Assembly: GCA_035771175.1 (NCBI GenBank)
Contig: CM069599.1
Coordinates: forward strand, 34,939,562-35,003,561
Reading direction: 5' to 3'
DNA from: Paratinospora sagittata
Taxonomy: Eukaryota; Streptophyta; Magnoliopsida; Ranunculales; Menispermaceae
DNA: 64,000 nucleotides
In this document: positions 36,776 to 50,594 of the stretch, piece by piece
Position numbering within the stretch: position 1 is the first letter of the stretch
How the letters are laid out: every line of letters begins with the position of its first letter
Notes under the pieces: model-generated
What the model was told of the DNA's origin: nothing
Database searches by the model: none
What the model saw: only the letters and a program-made list of their open reading frames with translations
Translations under genes and position numbers: made by a program

Positions 36776-39700
36776 AAGAAAAATACCAACAATCCATACC
36801 TCCAAGGAGTTGAGGCTCAAGTTTGTAGGTGGGGCTCTTGTTCCAAACATAGGGTCTTAGGGTCTCATTTACCTATTGTCACAACACACTCCTTTTGGGG
36901 TTTCTATTTTCTCTAGCAGTTATGTCAACAAAATTGGAAGAATTAAAAATAAATGTTATTCTAACTATAAAAAATACAACAATAATACTATTTTGATCAT
37001 TAGATATGTATTATCTTAATGTATATGTTGTGCATGATTTAATAATCGTGACAATATAATTACATACATACTAATACTTTTCTATAGTTAAAAAAGTAAT
37101 TCTAAAAGTTAAAAAAAAGTAATTTTCACTAATAATTTTTTTTTTCACAAAGTCTTGAATTTAAGTATGTGGGTAGACTTTCGTCTTTATTGCACAGTTT
37201 GGACGCATGACTTTTGTTTAAGGTCAAAACTCTTATGTTGTAATAACATGTAAGGATGAATTTTACTTTGTCCTCGTAATTGTATTTGTTCCAAATAAAT
37301 TAGCTTTTATTGTGCATATAAGCTGGCTATTACCAAAACAAAAAGAATACCTAGTTATGACTTGGTACCCAAAAATACGTATAGCTTGAAAATGCCTTAT
37401 GATTATGTTGTAACATATATTGACATAAAAACATATCTTTACATGTGTTTTGAAATATGAGTTTTTTTTTTCTTATGATTTAATATCAGTCAATTCCGTA
37501 AAAAAAAAAAAAACCCATCAAATAGAAATTAAATTAGTACTATTCCACAACAAATTAAAAGAAATTTGGTAGCCCAAAAAAAAAAAAAAAAAAATTAAAA
37601 AAAACTGGTCATGGTCGCACTCACACCCACACCCACGGGAGTGGGCCGCATGATTGTGTTGAATCTCAAATCCAGAACCTTAAAATATACACTAAAATAA
37701 TAACATTATAAACTGGAATTTAATATTTCTTCAGGATTCTTCTAACCGGAGGATCTCGAACCGCAGCAACAATGTCTCGATCGCCCATTAGGGGCAGAAT
37801 CGTAAAACTGCTACTTGATAAAGAAACATGTCCCCAGTCTCGGAGTTGCAAAAAGCTTCAAGATAGGGAAATTTGTTGGTGTCATCAGACCCCACTCCTC
37901 TGTTTTTTCGGCCTGTCTTCTCTCCGTTAACTCCTCCTTGTCCACACGCCACGTGTCCCACGTTGTTGGCCGCGTTCCACGCAACTTTCAATCTGGACGG
38001 TTCATTCATCTGCCCCACTTATAATGAACCAAAACTTTAACATAACATCTGTCAGTCTCCGCAACCAACCTACCAACTTGGGTCCCCCTACATCAACGGT
38101 CTTGATTGTTCCCAAAACGCTCGAACGTACGATGGGGTTAGCGTACCGTATAAAAAGCTCAATAAAAATAAAAAGGCTGCGGAGCCTCCTCCTCCTCGGC
38201 TGGCCCCTGACGAATCTTTTTAGTATTATACATATTTCTGCACCGACAGAGGAGGAAAAGTTATCTGCACAGTCAAACGTGGCTGCTGAGGTGGCCGGTA
38301 GGAGCGCCGAGACAAGGAGGTTATCTGTTCATACACGCCACATGGCAGACCAAGTGACCGGTTGTTAACGTTTTTCACGCCCTACCAACCTAACCTTCTT
38401 GACAAGTTTCAGGTCAATAGACCATTCTTTCTTGACCATTTTGAAGCTTGCATGACCCATCACTTTTGAAAGGAGCACATGGAAGCCCCCCCCAACAAAT
38501 GAGGACCTTGGTTTTCTTGTCTAGATTTTTTTCATTTTCCCCTGTTGTATCTTTGTCAACATCTTGGACATACTATGCACCAGTAATTTTTTTTATATCA
38601 TATTAATTAAAAGTAAAAAATATTTATGAAATTTCATAAGAATTAGATTTTGAATCTCAATTAAAAGTTTTAGTTAATTTACATTATTCTTGTAAATATT
38701 AGTAGGTGGGCATGTGCTCGTATCATTTATTTGTCTTTTTACTGTCCTATTTTTTATTTTTTTAGTTTTTCAGAAAATATTCTGACACTTTTTTTGCTGA
38801 GACGAGAGCAGAATGATAGACTTCTTTTAATAAAGACACCTCTAAAAATTAAATCTTGAAACTTTTATATAAGGACGACCTTAAGACTCAACTCGTTTTC
38901 ATTGAACTAACTAATCGTTAGTTCGTTATTTTATTTTGTTTTACCCATACTACATATGTTGTTCTTTAATGGTAGTCTAAATTGAAGAGCCCAAAATCAT
39001 AGACACTGCATTGCAAATGTTTTAATTAATCAATTATATTATATTTAAGATTGAAACCACATTATTATGAATCCGAATTATTATTTTTTGTGTTTATATA
39101 TATATTGAATTATTAGTATATGCTAATTTGAGTCACAGCAGTGTACATTTTATTCCCTTCTCTGTCACACTAATAGCAATGGCCCCACGTTAAAATCATT
39201 TTTTTTCTTCTTATATATAAATAAAAAAAACATATATATATATATAATTTTTTTTTTTTCAGAAAATAAAAAAATAAGGTGATAATTCTGAAAATACCAG
39301 ACCCGTTGGAAATTCAGGTAAATCTGTGTGTTGTGGCACCATTTCGGGAGAAACAACAGGAGGAAAATGAATTCTAGCCCTTGGATTCTCCTGAAAAAAA
39401 GCAGCAATTTTTGAATGTCCAAAAAAAAAAAAAAAGAAAGAGAAGGGAGTAAGAAAAACAAGCATGGGCCCACTAGACCTAGCTTTTCCGTTACCTTTTC
39501 TGGAGCACCATCATGGCCGGTGACCGTCCTTCCCTTCAAGTTCCTGCCCCACACACCAAAACTCACCCTCAGTAAATTCAAAAAAATAATAAAAAGGAAT
39601 CAAAATTAAGTTAATTTTTATTTTTATTTTACCTGAGGAAGTAACGGAGACAGAGACACGACAGAGATTCATTCATTTCATTCACCCGGATTAAAAGGTA

Positions 39701-39840
39701 AAAAGTAAATAAGTAAATTTTTAATTTAATTTTTATGTGTGAGATAAAGAGAATGATTTTATTTTAATGGAATTACAGTAAGATCACAGTTCATTCTCTC
39801 TGGGACCCTTGTTTTTTTTTTTTTTTTTTGCTTCCATTAG
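36776..39840. other. Spacer upstream of the villin gene
   Basis: No gene called. The segment 37740-38370 is less AT-rich than its surroundings, carries a CACGTG (within GCCACGTGTCC near 37950) and has overlapping short frames on both strands that match no family I know. Homopolymer A and T runs lie at 37500-37600, and a low-complexity T/F-rich frame at 39165-39581 is not coding-like. Confidence 0.4.
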
Positions 39841-39849
39841 TGATAAGCA

Positions 39850-40011
39850 CGCCTGGCACTCATCTTCCATCATTTCTCTCTCTCTCTCTCTCGCTGTTCA
39901 TCGCTTGCTGGCTCGCTTTGTTGTTGTTTAATTTGTAGGTTTTTTCTTTTTTTTTTTTTCTTTTTTCTTTAGATTTGCGGCTTCGGCGCCGATTGATTCC
40001 GTCGCGAGGAG
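39850..40011 (+). other. 5' UTR exon of the villin gene
   Basis: A CT-microsatellite-rich leader ends at the donor GAG|GTATGA (40011/40012). The next exon starts after TTTGTAACAG near 40993 and carries the start codon, so a leader intron of about 980 bp is implied. The upstream limit was not determined. Confidence 0.6.
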
Positions 40012-41068
40012 GTATGATTTCGAACGCGGCATTGATTGGATTTCTTTCTTTTTTGGTGAAATTTATTTTGTTTTGTGGATGGTTGTTGAATTGATTGAGT
40101 ACTGAGTTCTTGTTTAGAGTGTTGGATTGTAAAGATTGGATTTACGAAAACGAGGAAGAGAGAAGAAAGTTTGTTTTGTTTTGTTTTGTTTTGTTTATGT
40201 TTATTGATTGGTTATGATAGAAAGATTGTGGTTTGGATTGGAGAAGAGGAGATTTTGAGTTGTTGTTGTGGTTGTGAGGTTTCGATCTGGTTTTGGTGAT
40301 TGGATTGGTTGTGTTGTTCGATGGATTTTTGGCGAGTTTCGATGAAGAAGTCTGTTCCTGATCGCATGGTAGGAGACTGAGGAGTTTTTGGGATCTGGAT
40401 TACGAGGATTTTGATTTTATTTGATTGTCAGCTAGTGATTTATATTATTTTTTTTCTTTTTTAGCTTTTGGATGGAACTGAATGGTGTTCGTATTTGAAT
40501 TATTATTTTGAATATCTGATCCGGTAATATGAACAATTAGGTAATTTGGTTTCAATCTAGACGACTTCGAAAATTGTAGCCAATTCCAGTTGAATTGTTA
40601 TGCTATTGGGAACAACATACTATTTTTTATTTTTATTTTCCAAATGGCTTGTTGTCTGATCGGAGCTTGTTTGGAAGCTTCTTATAGCTCCCATTGTTCA
40701 CTTTTTATTTTGATTCTCATTTCATATATCAAATCCAGTTTTCAAGTTCTTTCGCTTTTTTAATTCTTCTATGCTTCGTTTTCTTTAATTAGAGTGTTTT
40801 GATTGCCTTGGCAAAAAATGACATGACTGTGTACTAAAAAAATGGCTTGTTGATTGAAGTCTTTGTAGAGAAGTTGGTATTGAATGTTTATATATGACAG
40901 TAAAAAAAATGGCTTGCTGCCTGCTATCTAATACCTGGATTTCCTTCATTTTTTGCCGATCAAACCCATTTTACAACTTTTGTTTTGTAACAGGATCAAT
41001 CTACTACTCCACCCTTAAAGTCAAAGTGGGCAAAAAGTACACATTCAAAGCCCAAGACCACTACTACT

Positions 41069-44000
41069 ATGGCTGTATCTATGAAGGATTTGGATCCAGC
41101 TTTTCAAGGAGCCGGACAAAAAGCGTATCCTTGATTCCATGAGTTACTTGAGTATAAATAATTCTGCAGAATTCGTTATGAGCTTCATTTTCATTCTTAA
41201 TGCTGATTGTTAATTGCATATTCTTACATGTACCTTGGAAATTTTGTTTTCCAGTCTTTTACAAACGAAGCATTAGTGATCTGAATTTATTACTTATTTT
41301 CATATAGGTTCAGTGAAATTGTCAATGCATCATCCATGCAACAACCCTGTTTTTATTGATTTTTTTTTTTCTATTATTTGATTTCACATTGTTACTTTTT
41401 GATCTTATCTTTATAAAATTTTCTTTGCTTTGGCTTCATTTACATTCCTATGTTTTATCCCTTAACAACCTATAGTGGAATAGAAATATGGCGCATCGAG
41501 AACTTTCGCCCAGTGCTTGTCCCAAAGTCTTCTCATGGGAAGTTTTTCACAGGAGATTCATATGTCATTTTGAAGGTACACACTCTTTTCATGATCCTAG
41601 TGCATTTGTCATTAATTTCTCATTTAAGGGTTGCTTCCTTTTGCTTTGTTCATCTTGTTCATGTCATCAATTTTAAACATTAATTTTACAATTTCTAAAC
41701 CAACATACTCTGCTGCAGACCACTGCCCTGAAAAGTGGTGCATTTCGGCATGATATCCATTATTGGCTTGGCAAAGATACTAGTCAGGTTAGATGCTATT
41801 CCCAAGTGATTTCTCTGTGCAAGTGTTTTAAGAAAAGATGAAACTCCAAGTCTCCAATACAAGTGAGTGTCCGCACTCTGAGGACTATTCATTTGTTAAA
41901 ATGTACAGGATGAAGCTGGTACTGCTGCTATTAAAACAATCGAACTGGATGCAGCCCTTGGGGGACGTGCAGTTCAATACCGGGAGGTGCAGGGACATGA
42001 AACTGAGAAGTTCCTCTCGTATTTTAAACCATGTATAATCCCTCAAGAGGGTGGGACTTCTTCTGGTTTCAAACATGTTGAAGCTGAAGAGCACAAGATA
42101 CGCATGTTTGTCTGCAAGGGAAAACATGTTGTTCATGTGAAAGAGGCAAGTTGATGCAATTTTTCCTACCTTTTGAAGAATGAGCACTGTTGTCATTCTA
42201 TTTGGATTTTTCACAATAAGCTCTTATCTGATTTTTATTTATATTGACCAGGTTCCGTTTGCTCGGTCATCACTTAATCATGATGACATTTTTATCCTGG
42301 ATACCAAGTCGAAAATTTTTCAATTTAATGGCTCTAATTCATCCATTCAAGAGAGGGCTAAAGCTCTTGAAGTTGTCCAGTACATTAAAGATACATATCA
42401 TGATGGAAAATGTGAAGTGGCTGTCATTGGTAGGGGACTTGTTGATCTTGGGAGATTGATGATACTTCATTATTTTTAATGAACTTATTATAATTTTGCA
42501 TAGAGGATGGATATTTCTTTAATCTTAGTTATTTATTAATTTTGCATAGAGGATGGAAAATTGATGGCGGATGCTGAGACTGGAGAATTTTGGGGTTTCT
42601 TTGGTGGTTTTGCTCCACTTCCAAGAAAAGCCACAACTGAAGATGATAAAAATTTGGAACCTTCTCCCGCAAAGCTTCTTCGGTAAGTTGTTTATTTAGA
42701 TCATATTTCATTGTTGCATAGTTCTTTATCTTTGTTGTTTTATAGCCACATATGTTTGTTGTTATTACTTTTTTTTTCCACCCTAACTTTCTCAATAATT
42801 TAATGATGAGAAGTTCTTGGTTAAAGCTGAGAAAACAAGTTTGGATTTCAAAATTTGGTTCTAATAAGGAATATGTTTCCTTCTAGCATTGAGAAAGGGC
42901 AAGCTGAACCTGTTGTTGCTGATTCTTTGACAAAGGAGTTACTGGACACAAACAAATGCTTTCTTCTTGATTGTGGAACAGAAGTTTTTGTGTGGATGGG
43001 AAGGACTACTTCTCTTGAAGAGAGGAAAACTGCAAGTACAGCTTCTGAAGTAATGTCCCCTACTCATTAAAATGATATTTTGAATCTCCTACTCATTAAA
43101 ATGATATTTTGCCTCACAAGCCTGGATGCCTGTTTTCATTGCCTTGATTGAATTATGCAGGAATTACTTCGTGGCTCTGACCGATCTAAGAGTCACATAA
43201 TTCGTGTTATTGAGGGATTCGAGCCAGTTGTCTTTCAGTCAAAGTTTGAATTATGGCCTCAGACGAGTGACGTTGCTGTTTCTGAGGATGGCAGAGGCAA
43301 AGTTGCTGGTTGGTATCACAATAAGTCTTAGATATTTGATTCCTTGTCCCAACAACTTTTTTCCACTGACGTGATTTTTTACTTTCAAAATTTGGTTAGT
43401 ATTTCTGAGTGTAATGCACTCCTAATGCTTTTGTAGCACTTCTGAAACGCCAAGGACTTAATGTGAAGGGCCTTCTGAAAGCTGCTCCTGTAAAAGAAGA
43501 ACCTCAACCTTACATTGACTGTACTGGAAATTTGCAGGTGTTGTAATAAGCTTTACTGTGTTTTCCCCCCATATTTGTAGAATTCAATGGCCAGGAAATA
43601 AGCCTTAACTCGTGTAATGAAGTGCTCATTCTAGTTTCCAGTTTGGATGGGCAGGTTTGGCGTGTAAATGGCCAGCAAAAGAATATCCTTCCATCCTCTG
43701 AGCAGTCAAAGTTTTATTCTGGAGACTGCTATATCTTTCAATATTCGTATGCTGGAGAAGATAAAGAAGAATACGTTATCGGCACTTGGTTTGGGAAGCA
43801 AAGTGTGGAGGTAAGAAAGAAGTATATTCTTTTAGAAATGTGTATACATATTATGTGCATGTTAGAAATGTATATATTTTGTCAGTATTTCCCCTCAAGT
43901 TTATTTTCTCAGGTAAAATCTTTCATTATTAAGGATGTAAAAGGGTTTACACTAAAAAAGCTAAACCTTTGAGGGAAATGATCTTGATTAGGACTTGAGC

Positions 44001-47000
44001 AATGAGTTTAATTTCCACATTGGTTGGTCCGTATAAGGGATAGGTTATCGTTGTCTATGTCAGAATCAGTCAGAGTTGCATTGAACAATTTGGTTTCTCT
44101 TGCACGTGATTACAAGTATCACTTTCTATTGGCCTTATTGCCGCTTCTCTTACTCTTGTTTGATGTAAATGTTTCTTCTTATGAGCTTTTACTGTAGACA
44201 TGATTTTTTTTTTTTTCTCAAATTCATTGAACAGGTCCTTATTGTCAACTTTAGTTCAATTTTAGTGAAGAGTGAGACATTTAATATAAACTACTTGACA
44301 GTGACAACCATGAGAATTTAAAGCAACATGGAAGACTGCAAAAATAGAGAGTTGCAAATGGCACCTGTGGTTTTAACATGACCAATAGACTTTGGAAAAC
44401 TGACTTACCATCTATAATCAAAAGCAATTATTTCATGAGTAATGGATGTGCCTGTTCTGTAGGAAATAATTGGCTCTCGTTAGATATTTCTGTCTTAGAA
44501 ATGCTTTCTTAGTTTCATCTTCAATGTTAAACAGGAAGAAAGAGCTGCTGCTATATCACTGGCGAAACAAATGGTTGAATCTCTGAAATCTCAAGCTGTG
44601 CAGGTAGTTGGCATTTTAAACTTTTGATTTTTTTTTTCTTGAAATTGACCTACAATTTCTCTGCATTCTATCACACATAACTTCACAATTTCTTCACTAT
44701 GCATTCACAGGCTCGCATCTTTGAAGGAAATGAACCTATCCAGTTCTTTTCTATCTTTCAGAGTTTTATCACCTTCAAGGTTTGTTCTAATTTATATTAT
44801 GTAACCTGTTGATTGGGAGGATCAGTTTAATTGTTATTTATGTTGTTATTTGAAAAAAATGCTTTCTTTGAAGAAATAAAACATTATTGTGTTTCACCTT
44901 TCAGGGTGGTCTTAGCAGTGGATATAAGAAATATGTTGCAGAAAGAGAAATTGCCGATGAGACGTATTCAGAAGATGGGATTTCATTGTTTCGAGTTCAG
45001 GGTTCTGGGCCGGATAATATGCAAGCAATCCAAGTTGAGCTGGTATGCGTGCTAAACTTTGTTCCAGATCTTTGCTTGTAGTTAGTAAGCCCACTAGAAA
45101 TATGTAACTTTTTGAACTATATTTGTAGAAAATTAGCATACCCTGCTTTGGTCATGGTTCATTTCATTTTTAACTCTTTGTTTGCATTTTTAACAAAATT
45201 TATTTTAGCTGCTATAAACTCATGATGGTGACCGTGGTTTCATGACTTTCATTCCAATCTTCTTTGTGGTATTTTTAACTTCATGATTACAGATTAGTTA
45301 TTGTATGGTGTGGTGTGAATGGTAGCCGTCCTATATTGTTCCTCTGTCAAATCACTATACCTATACCTGCCAAAAAAGTAAAAAAAAAACCTTAATTACA
45401 TTATTTTATATGGATTTGATTTAGTGTGAGCAAAGTAGATCCATTTGAGGGGAAATCATGATTTTCTGAAAAAAAAAAAAGCCGATGAAAAATGTTAAAA
45501 TCTGTCTGACAGGACCAATAAAATTGTTAGTAATGTAGGTTTGTGTTTGTTCTACAAAACGTTATCTATTTTTCCTGCTAAAATGATTTTATATTGGGGC
45601 ATTTAATTAAGGTTAGGTTTTCATTGAAATTACTACCTCTTCCAAAATGTCAGGAAGAGAAATAGAGAAAATGGATATATATCACATACATGCTCCTAGT
45701 TTACTGGTTGTACCTAATTGTGTCTTCATGTTTTGCATTGGCATATAATGTGTTTATTACTCCAAATGGATGTTTTCTTTGCAATGAAGATTTACTTCTA
45801 GTATCTTCTCTTTCAATCAGGTGGCATCATCCTTAAATTCATCCTATTGTTACATATTACATAGTGGTTCCACTGTCTTTACATGGTCTGGAAGCCTTAC
45901 TACCTCAGATGACCAGGAGCTTCTCGAGAGACAGCTAGATCTGATAAAGGTTTGTTCTTCCTGTTCTGCTTTACTGTTTTCGAATACATCTACACCAGCT
46001 TTCCCTATTTTTATTCTAATTATAAGGTGAGCATTTTATTTGACAGAGCATTAAGCAGTACTGGTCACTTTGAAATTTGAGTTGGAAATTTCATCCCAAA
46101 TTACTGATTCCAACAGCTTCCTTCTTAGATAACGACACATTTTCACTGATTGCAAACACCACTTGCAATGTCAAACTTTCCTTAACGACACATTTTCACT
46201 CGATTTCCCGCTTTCTGCTCTCAATATGAAACTTAGTTGTGTAATACTGACATTATCAATCAACAGCATCTTCAACTGCCAAGCTACTGATTTTTTACCA
46301 GCCTCCTCTCTGTCTCTGTGTCTAGCAGCAATGGCATGTTGGATCTTAGCAGTTATCTATACATAATACGAGTCTTCATTTATTTTCCCTGTAAAAATTC
46401 ATGCAATTTCATCTTGTTGTTGCTATGTCCTTAATCCACTTTTCAATTATTTGCAGCCAAATTTACAATCAAAACCACAAAAAGAAGGTACAGAAAGTGA
46501 TCAGTTTTGGGAATTGCTTGGAGGTAAAAGTGAATATGCTAGCCATAAGATTGCGAGAGATGCAGAAAGAGATCCTCACCTTTTCTCTTGCACTTTCTAC
46601 AAAGGTAGAGAGTTCGATATCATTTGTACTTTACCATGTTTACCTTGATATCTATTTTCAATATTTTATGCAATTATCTGACACCTTTGTTGTCTCATTG
46701 AATAAATCGTTGCTGAAATTTTCTTGACAAGCAGGCAATTTAAAGGTGTGTATATTCTTTATTCGTAGCTCTAGATTAATGCTATATCTTATCCCTTCTT
46801 CCTATTCACAATCAATATTATGTTACCATTTCAGGTTACTGAGATATACAACTCCTCCCAAGACGATTTGATGACTGAAGATATATTCATCTTGGATTGT
46901 CATTCAGATATCTTTGTCTGGGTAGGGCAACAGGTAGAATCCAAGAATAGAATGCAAGCATTGTCAATTGGAGAGGTATGTTATACTCTTTTAAAGATAG

Positions 47001-49237
47001 AATTTAATTAGATTCTTCCATATAATATCTCTTCATCTCTTGTTGAATCAATTATGAGTCTGCTTGCCCCTACCGCTACTAAGCTCACAATGTCCCAAGG
47101 CCAAGCAGGAGCCCCGGTTTTTGGAAGAAGGGGGGAGGGCGGCTGACACCCTAGCCACCAACCGCTAGGCGTTGACTAACACAACATCCCTATCTTGAAC
47201 TGTTTTGTATTGCAAATTCCAAGAAGTTAGGTTGAGCCTTTGTTTTGACTTTAAAGTGATGTTGAATCACTTCGCTAACAAGAGAATGTAGCTTAATGGG
47301 CAAAATTCTTCTTTGAAGAAGATAGTAAGAATTGATTCAAAGATCATCATTATCATCTTTATTAATTAGTGCAATATCAAAAATATAAATGTGTGAACTT
47401 GGTGAGTTGGTTAGGTCTATAAGTCATATTCCGCGTACAATGTTGTCACTCAAGAAATTGCTTGACCGGTATGTATTCTTAACAAAAACGGATGTGCCAA
47501 AACCTGACTTTGGCATCTCATTGGACTTGGAAAATATGGAAATCAGATCTACTGGCTAAGTCTTTTAACCACAGCAACAACTCAACTAAATTTTAAATCA
47601 TGGATAACTATGAAAATACTTCTTTGCCATGGACAGTCGACATAACAAAGTCTTTGAATAAGGATTAGATTAAACTGGACCAATTTACATCTGGGTGATA
47701 AACATTTGAAAGCTCTTGTTGGATTCTCATACTCTGGAGGTTCTTGGTCATTTCTTTTTTATGCTTTTCCCCCTTGTTCTACAGATATTTCTTGAGCGTG
47801 ATTTTCTTCGGGAAAAACTATCTAGAGAAGCTCCAATCTTTATCGTAACAGAAGGGACTGAACCACCATTCTTTACACGGTTCTTTGCATGGGACTCTTC
47901 AAAATCAGCAGTAAGTGAACATGCGATTGAAAAAATTTCCCGTAGCAATTTGAGGGTTGGAGCTTTGAAATACTGAACATTTCTTGTGTGCAGATGCATG
48001 GAAACTCCTTCCAGAGGAAGCTCGCTATCGTGAAAAATGGCGTCACTCCTGCTCTAGATGTAAGAAAAACCTTTTCGATCTTTATATAATTGAGTGGTTT
48101 GCAAGCATGATTATGGTTTCCTATCAACTGCTAAATTGAGCTATTTACTAGTCCTGGGGGGTTAAACTTGGCTTTTTTCTCATATTTTCTTCAAATTACA
48201 AAGAGAAAGATTACATGCACTGAATCGGTTACGTATTTGCAGAAATGTCCCCCTGAATCTGCTGTAATTTATTCTTCAGTGATTGGTAGCCATCTTTTAA
48301 ATTTCAAGGCCAATCTTGGGCTTAGCTTCTGCATTTGATTTTTCGTCACTGAATTTTCATGGATTTATTAACTCCAGTATTTCGGATGGGCTGTCTTACA
48401 TGCTACCTGTTGGATTTCAGAAACCCAAGAGAAGAACTCCAGTATCATATGGAGGAAGGTCTAGTGTGCCAGACAAATCGCAACGATCCCGAAGCATGTC
48501 CTTTAGCCCTGATCGAGTTCGTGTTAGGGGCAGATCTCCGGCCTTCAATGCTCTAGCTGCCAATTTCGAGAATCCAAATGCTAGAAACCTTTCAACTCCA
48601 CCTCCAATTGTTAGAAAAATCTATCCCAAGTCTGTAACTCCTGATTCAACAAAAGTACCTTCCAGATCGGTGGCCATAGCAGCTCTCACATCAACTTTTG
48701 ATCAACCCAAACGAGAAGCTATCATACCGCGATCTCTTAAAGGTATGAAGTTTATTTTATATATTGCAGCAAGAAAATCTCTGCTTTTCTATTTGAAATT
48801 TTTAATAAATGTCTTCTTTTTTTCATGTGTAAAGTGAGCCCTGAAGCCCCTAAAGCCAAACCAGAGGCCAAACCCAAGGAAAACTCAAATTCTATGAGCA
48901 GTAGAATAGAAGCCCTAACTATACAGGAAGATGTGAAGGAGGGTGAAGCAGAAGATGATGGACTTCCTGTATACCCCTATGAATGCCTTAAAGTGAATTC
49001 AACAGATCCTGTTACGGAAATTGATGTAACCAAACGAGAGGTAAATTAGTTACCGACAATGTTTTTTCATAGTCTGGTATCTCTATTGGAGGATCTGAGT
49101 TCTTAACAATGTGGTGCTTGCAGGCATACCTGTCCTCAGAAGAGTTTAGGGAGAAATTTGGGATGGCCAAGGATGCTTTCTATAAGTTGCCCAAATGGAG
49201 ACAGAATAAGCTTAAAATGGCTGTTCAGCTGTTCTGA
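41069..49237 (+). CDS. VLN4: Villin (VLN4 type), actin-bundling and severing protein
   Basis: Ca2+-regulated actin filament bundling, capping or severing protein of the cytoplasm. Coding exons: 41069-41124, 41476-41575, 41719-41787, 41909-42145, 42252-42429, 42550-42682, 42887-43049, 43161-43308, 43437-43537, 43655-43810, 44535-44603, 44711-44779, 44905-45042, 45821-45949, 46457-46604, 46735-46745, 46835-46975, 47785-47910, 47994-48059, 48421-48742, 48835-49040, 49124-49237. The chain stays in frame and gives 959 residues, the usual length for VLN4. Six gelsolin repeats span about 20-740; the first opens [19 protein letters not shown], and IEIWR/VWR strands and DxFILD blocks recur. A basic Ser/Pro linker ([19 protein letters not shown]) follows at about 750-900. 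A complete headpiece ends [17 protein letters not shown]. The start [19 protein letters not shown] matches VLN4 relatives. One intron is GC-AG and one exon has only 11 nt; both are treated under findings. Confidence 0.95.
46735..46745 (+). other. 11-nt micro-exon of the villin gene
   Basis: GCAATTTAAAG is flanked by a CAG acceptor and a GTGTGT donor and is required to keep frame between the exons ending at 46604 and starting at 46835. It supplies the residues G-N-L-K before VTEIYN. The flanking introns are short, 130 and 89 bp. Confidence 0.85.
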
Positions 49238-50594
49238 GTTTCAATTAAGCTTCAACTTTCTCTTCGGCTCTTGTAATCGAATTACAGATGGAAAAGGGCA
49301 TTATTTCCAATTCGTATGATTCTGTCATTCACATTCTCACAACCTGTTTGTTTTCATCATCATATTTGCCTTAAGTTGATATAAAGAGAAATAATTTTTG
49401 TTTACTGGACAGCGCAGTTCAGAATAGCAGTGAGCATAAACAAGTGCTTCCTTTCTTAATCTGCAGGAATTCTGATGTGTGAGGGAACAGCATCAGTGCA
49501 TTTTTAGCTGCTTCTGCTCCCGCTCCCGAGAAGCTTGTTTTTTGTAATTTATGGACTGCCTACCGGGTTTTCCCATTACTGTTTGATGTTGTTTGGATTT
49601 TCCAGATTTTTTTAGGTGCTTGGAATTCTTTACAGTCACAGGTTGGTTGTGAGCTTGCAATTTGTTTTCAGTTCCTAATTTTCCTTCTCCGCAAAGATTG
49701 TTTTCAGTGGAAAGAATTAAGAGGCTTTGTTGCCACAGACTATTAGATTGTATTATGTAATTGAGGGATGCAAAATGTGTACAGCAGTGTAAAAACATCT
49801 GGTACAAAAAGCGTCTGCTTTGTTTCAATAAAGTCTGATTTTTTTTTATTTTTTTTTCATCTCCGTTATTTGTCTTCTATGTTTTCCAGGTCTTGAGCTT
49901 CAGTTTGATCTAATTGACAAAATTTTATAAAAAATTGCTTCTTGGATACCCATAATCTTCAGATTATATGAATGGTTTGCATTTGAATACCTTTTTTTTT
50001 ATTCTTTTTGTTTTCAATATGTGATGTTTAAAGACAGTTGAACAGTCAAAGAGCAGGATCGGTGCTGTTAATCCCGTCTGTGAGGTATGGTTGTTCTGTT
50101 GATCTTTTATCTTCTTTTATTCATTTGGAAGGATCAAATTAAAAGTGCGCTGTATTGTAGTATACAATCCAGGCCTGACCACATCCACATTTCTGGTGAC
50201 CCCCCCCCCCCCCCCGACTCATGAAGACTCATGAAGCACCCCATATTAAAGTTATTATGGGCTTGTTTGGTATACTATTGCCAAACAATGCAAAAACGAT
50301 TTTGCAACCACTCAGACATAGCTACCCCACTTGTTCAAGTAGTGAGAGTGCAGTGGCGAGTTTGACTCTCAAACAAAGAGATTTTTAGCAGTAATCTCCG
50401 TCTTTCTCTTTTATAAGAAAAAGCAGTTTTCAAGTAAATTATTCCATCTTCTCCCAAGATGTCAGGGAAAAAAAAAACAAGATTTAAGGAATAGCAACAA
50501 CCATTGATTGGTAACATTAGGTTACCTAGATCTTTCAATATTTTTTTTAATCACTCAAATCAAAGCTCATATTAAAAAGTTTGAACCAGGTCAC
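49238..50594. other. Villin 3' UTR and spacer
   Basis: The first few hundred bases are the probable 3' UTR (an AATAAA lies at about 49827). There is a run of 16 C at 50200-50215. No further gene was seen. Confidence 0.45.

Noticed and set aside
37772..38368. Overlapping short frames on both strands in a GC-richer island
   Set aside because: None resembles a known family, and each is interrupted soon. The base composition fits a promoter-like or decayed segment better than a gene.
39165..39581. 138-codon open frame on the minus strand
   Set aside because: Mostly poly-Phe/Leu/Lys from homopolymer runs upstream of the villin gene. No domain and no splice context.
50200..50215. Run of 16 C bases after the villin gene
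   Set aside because: A simple homopolymer that may be length-variable or a sequencing artefact. No structural context supports a function.
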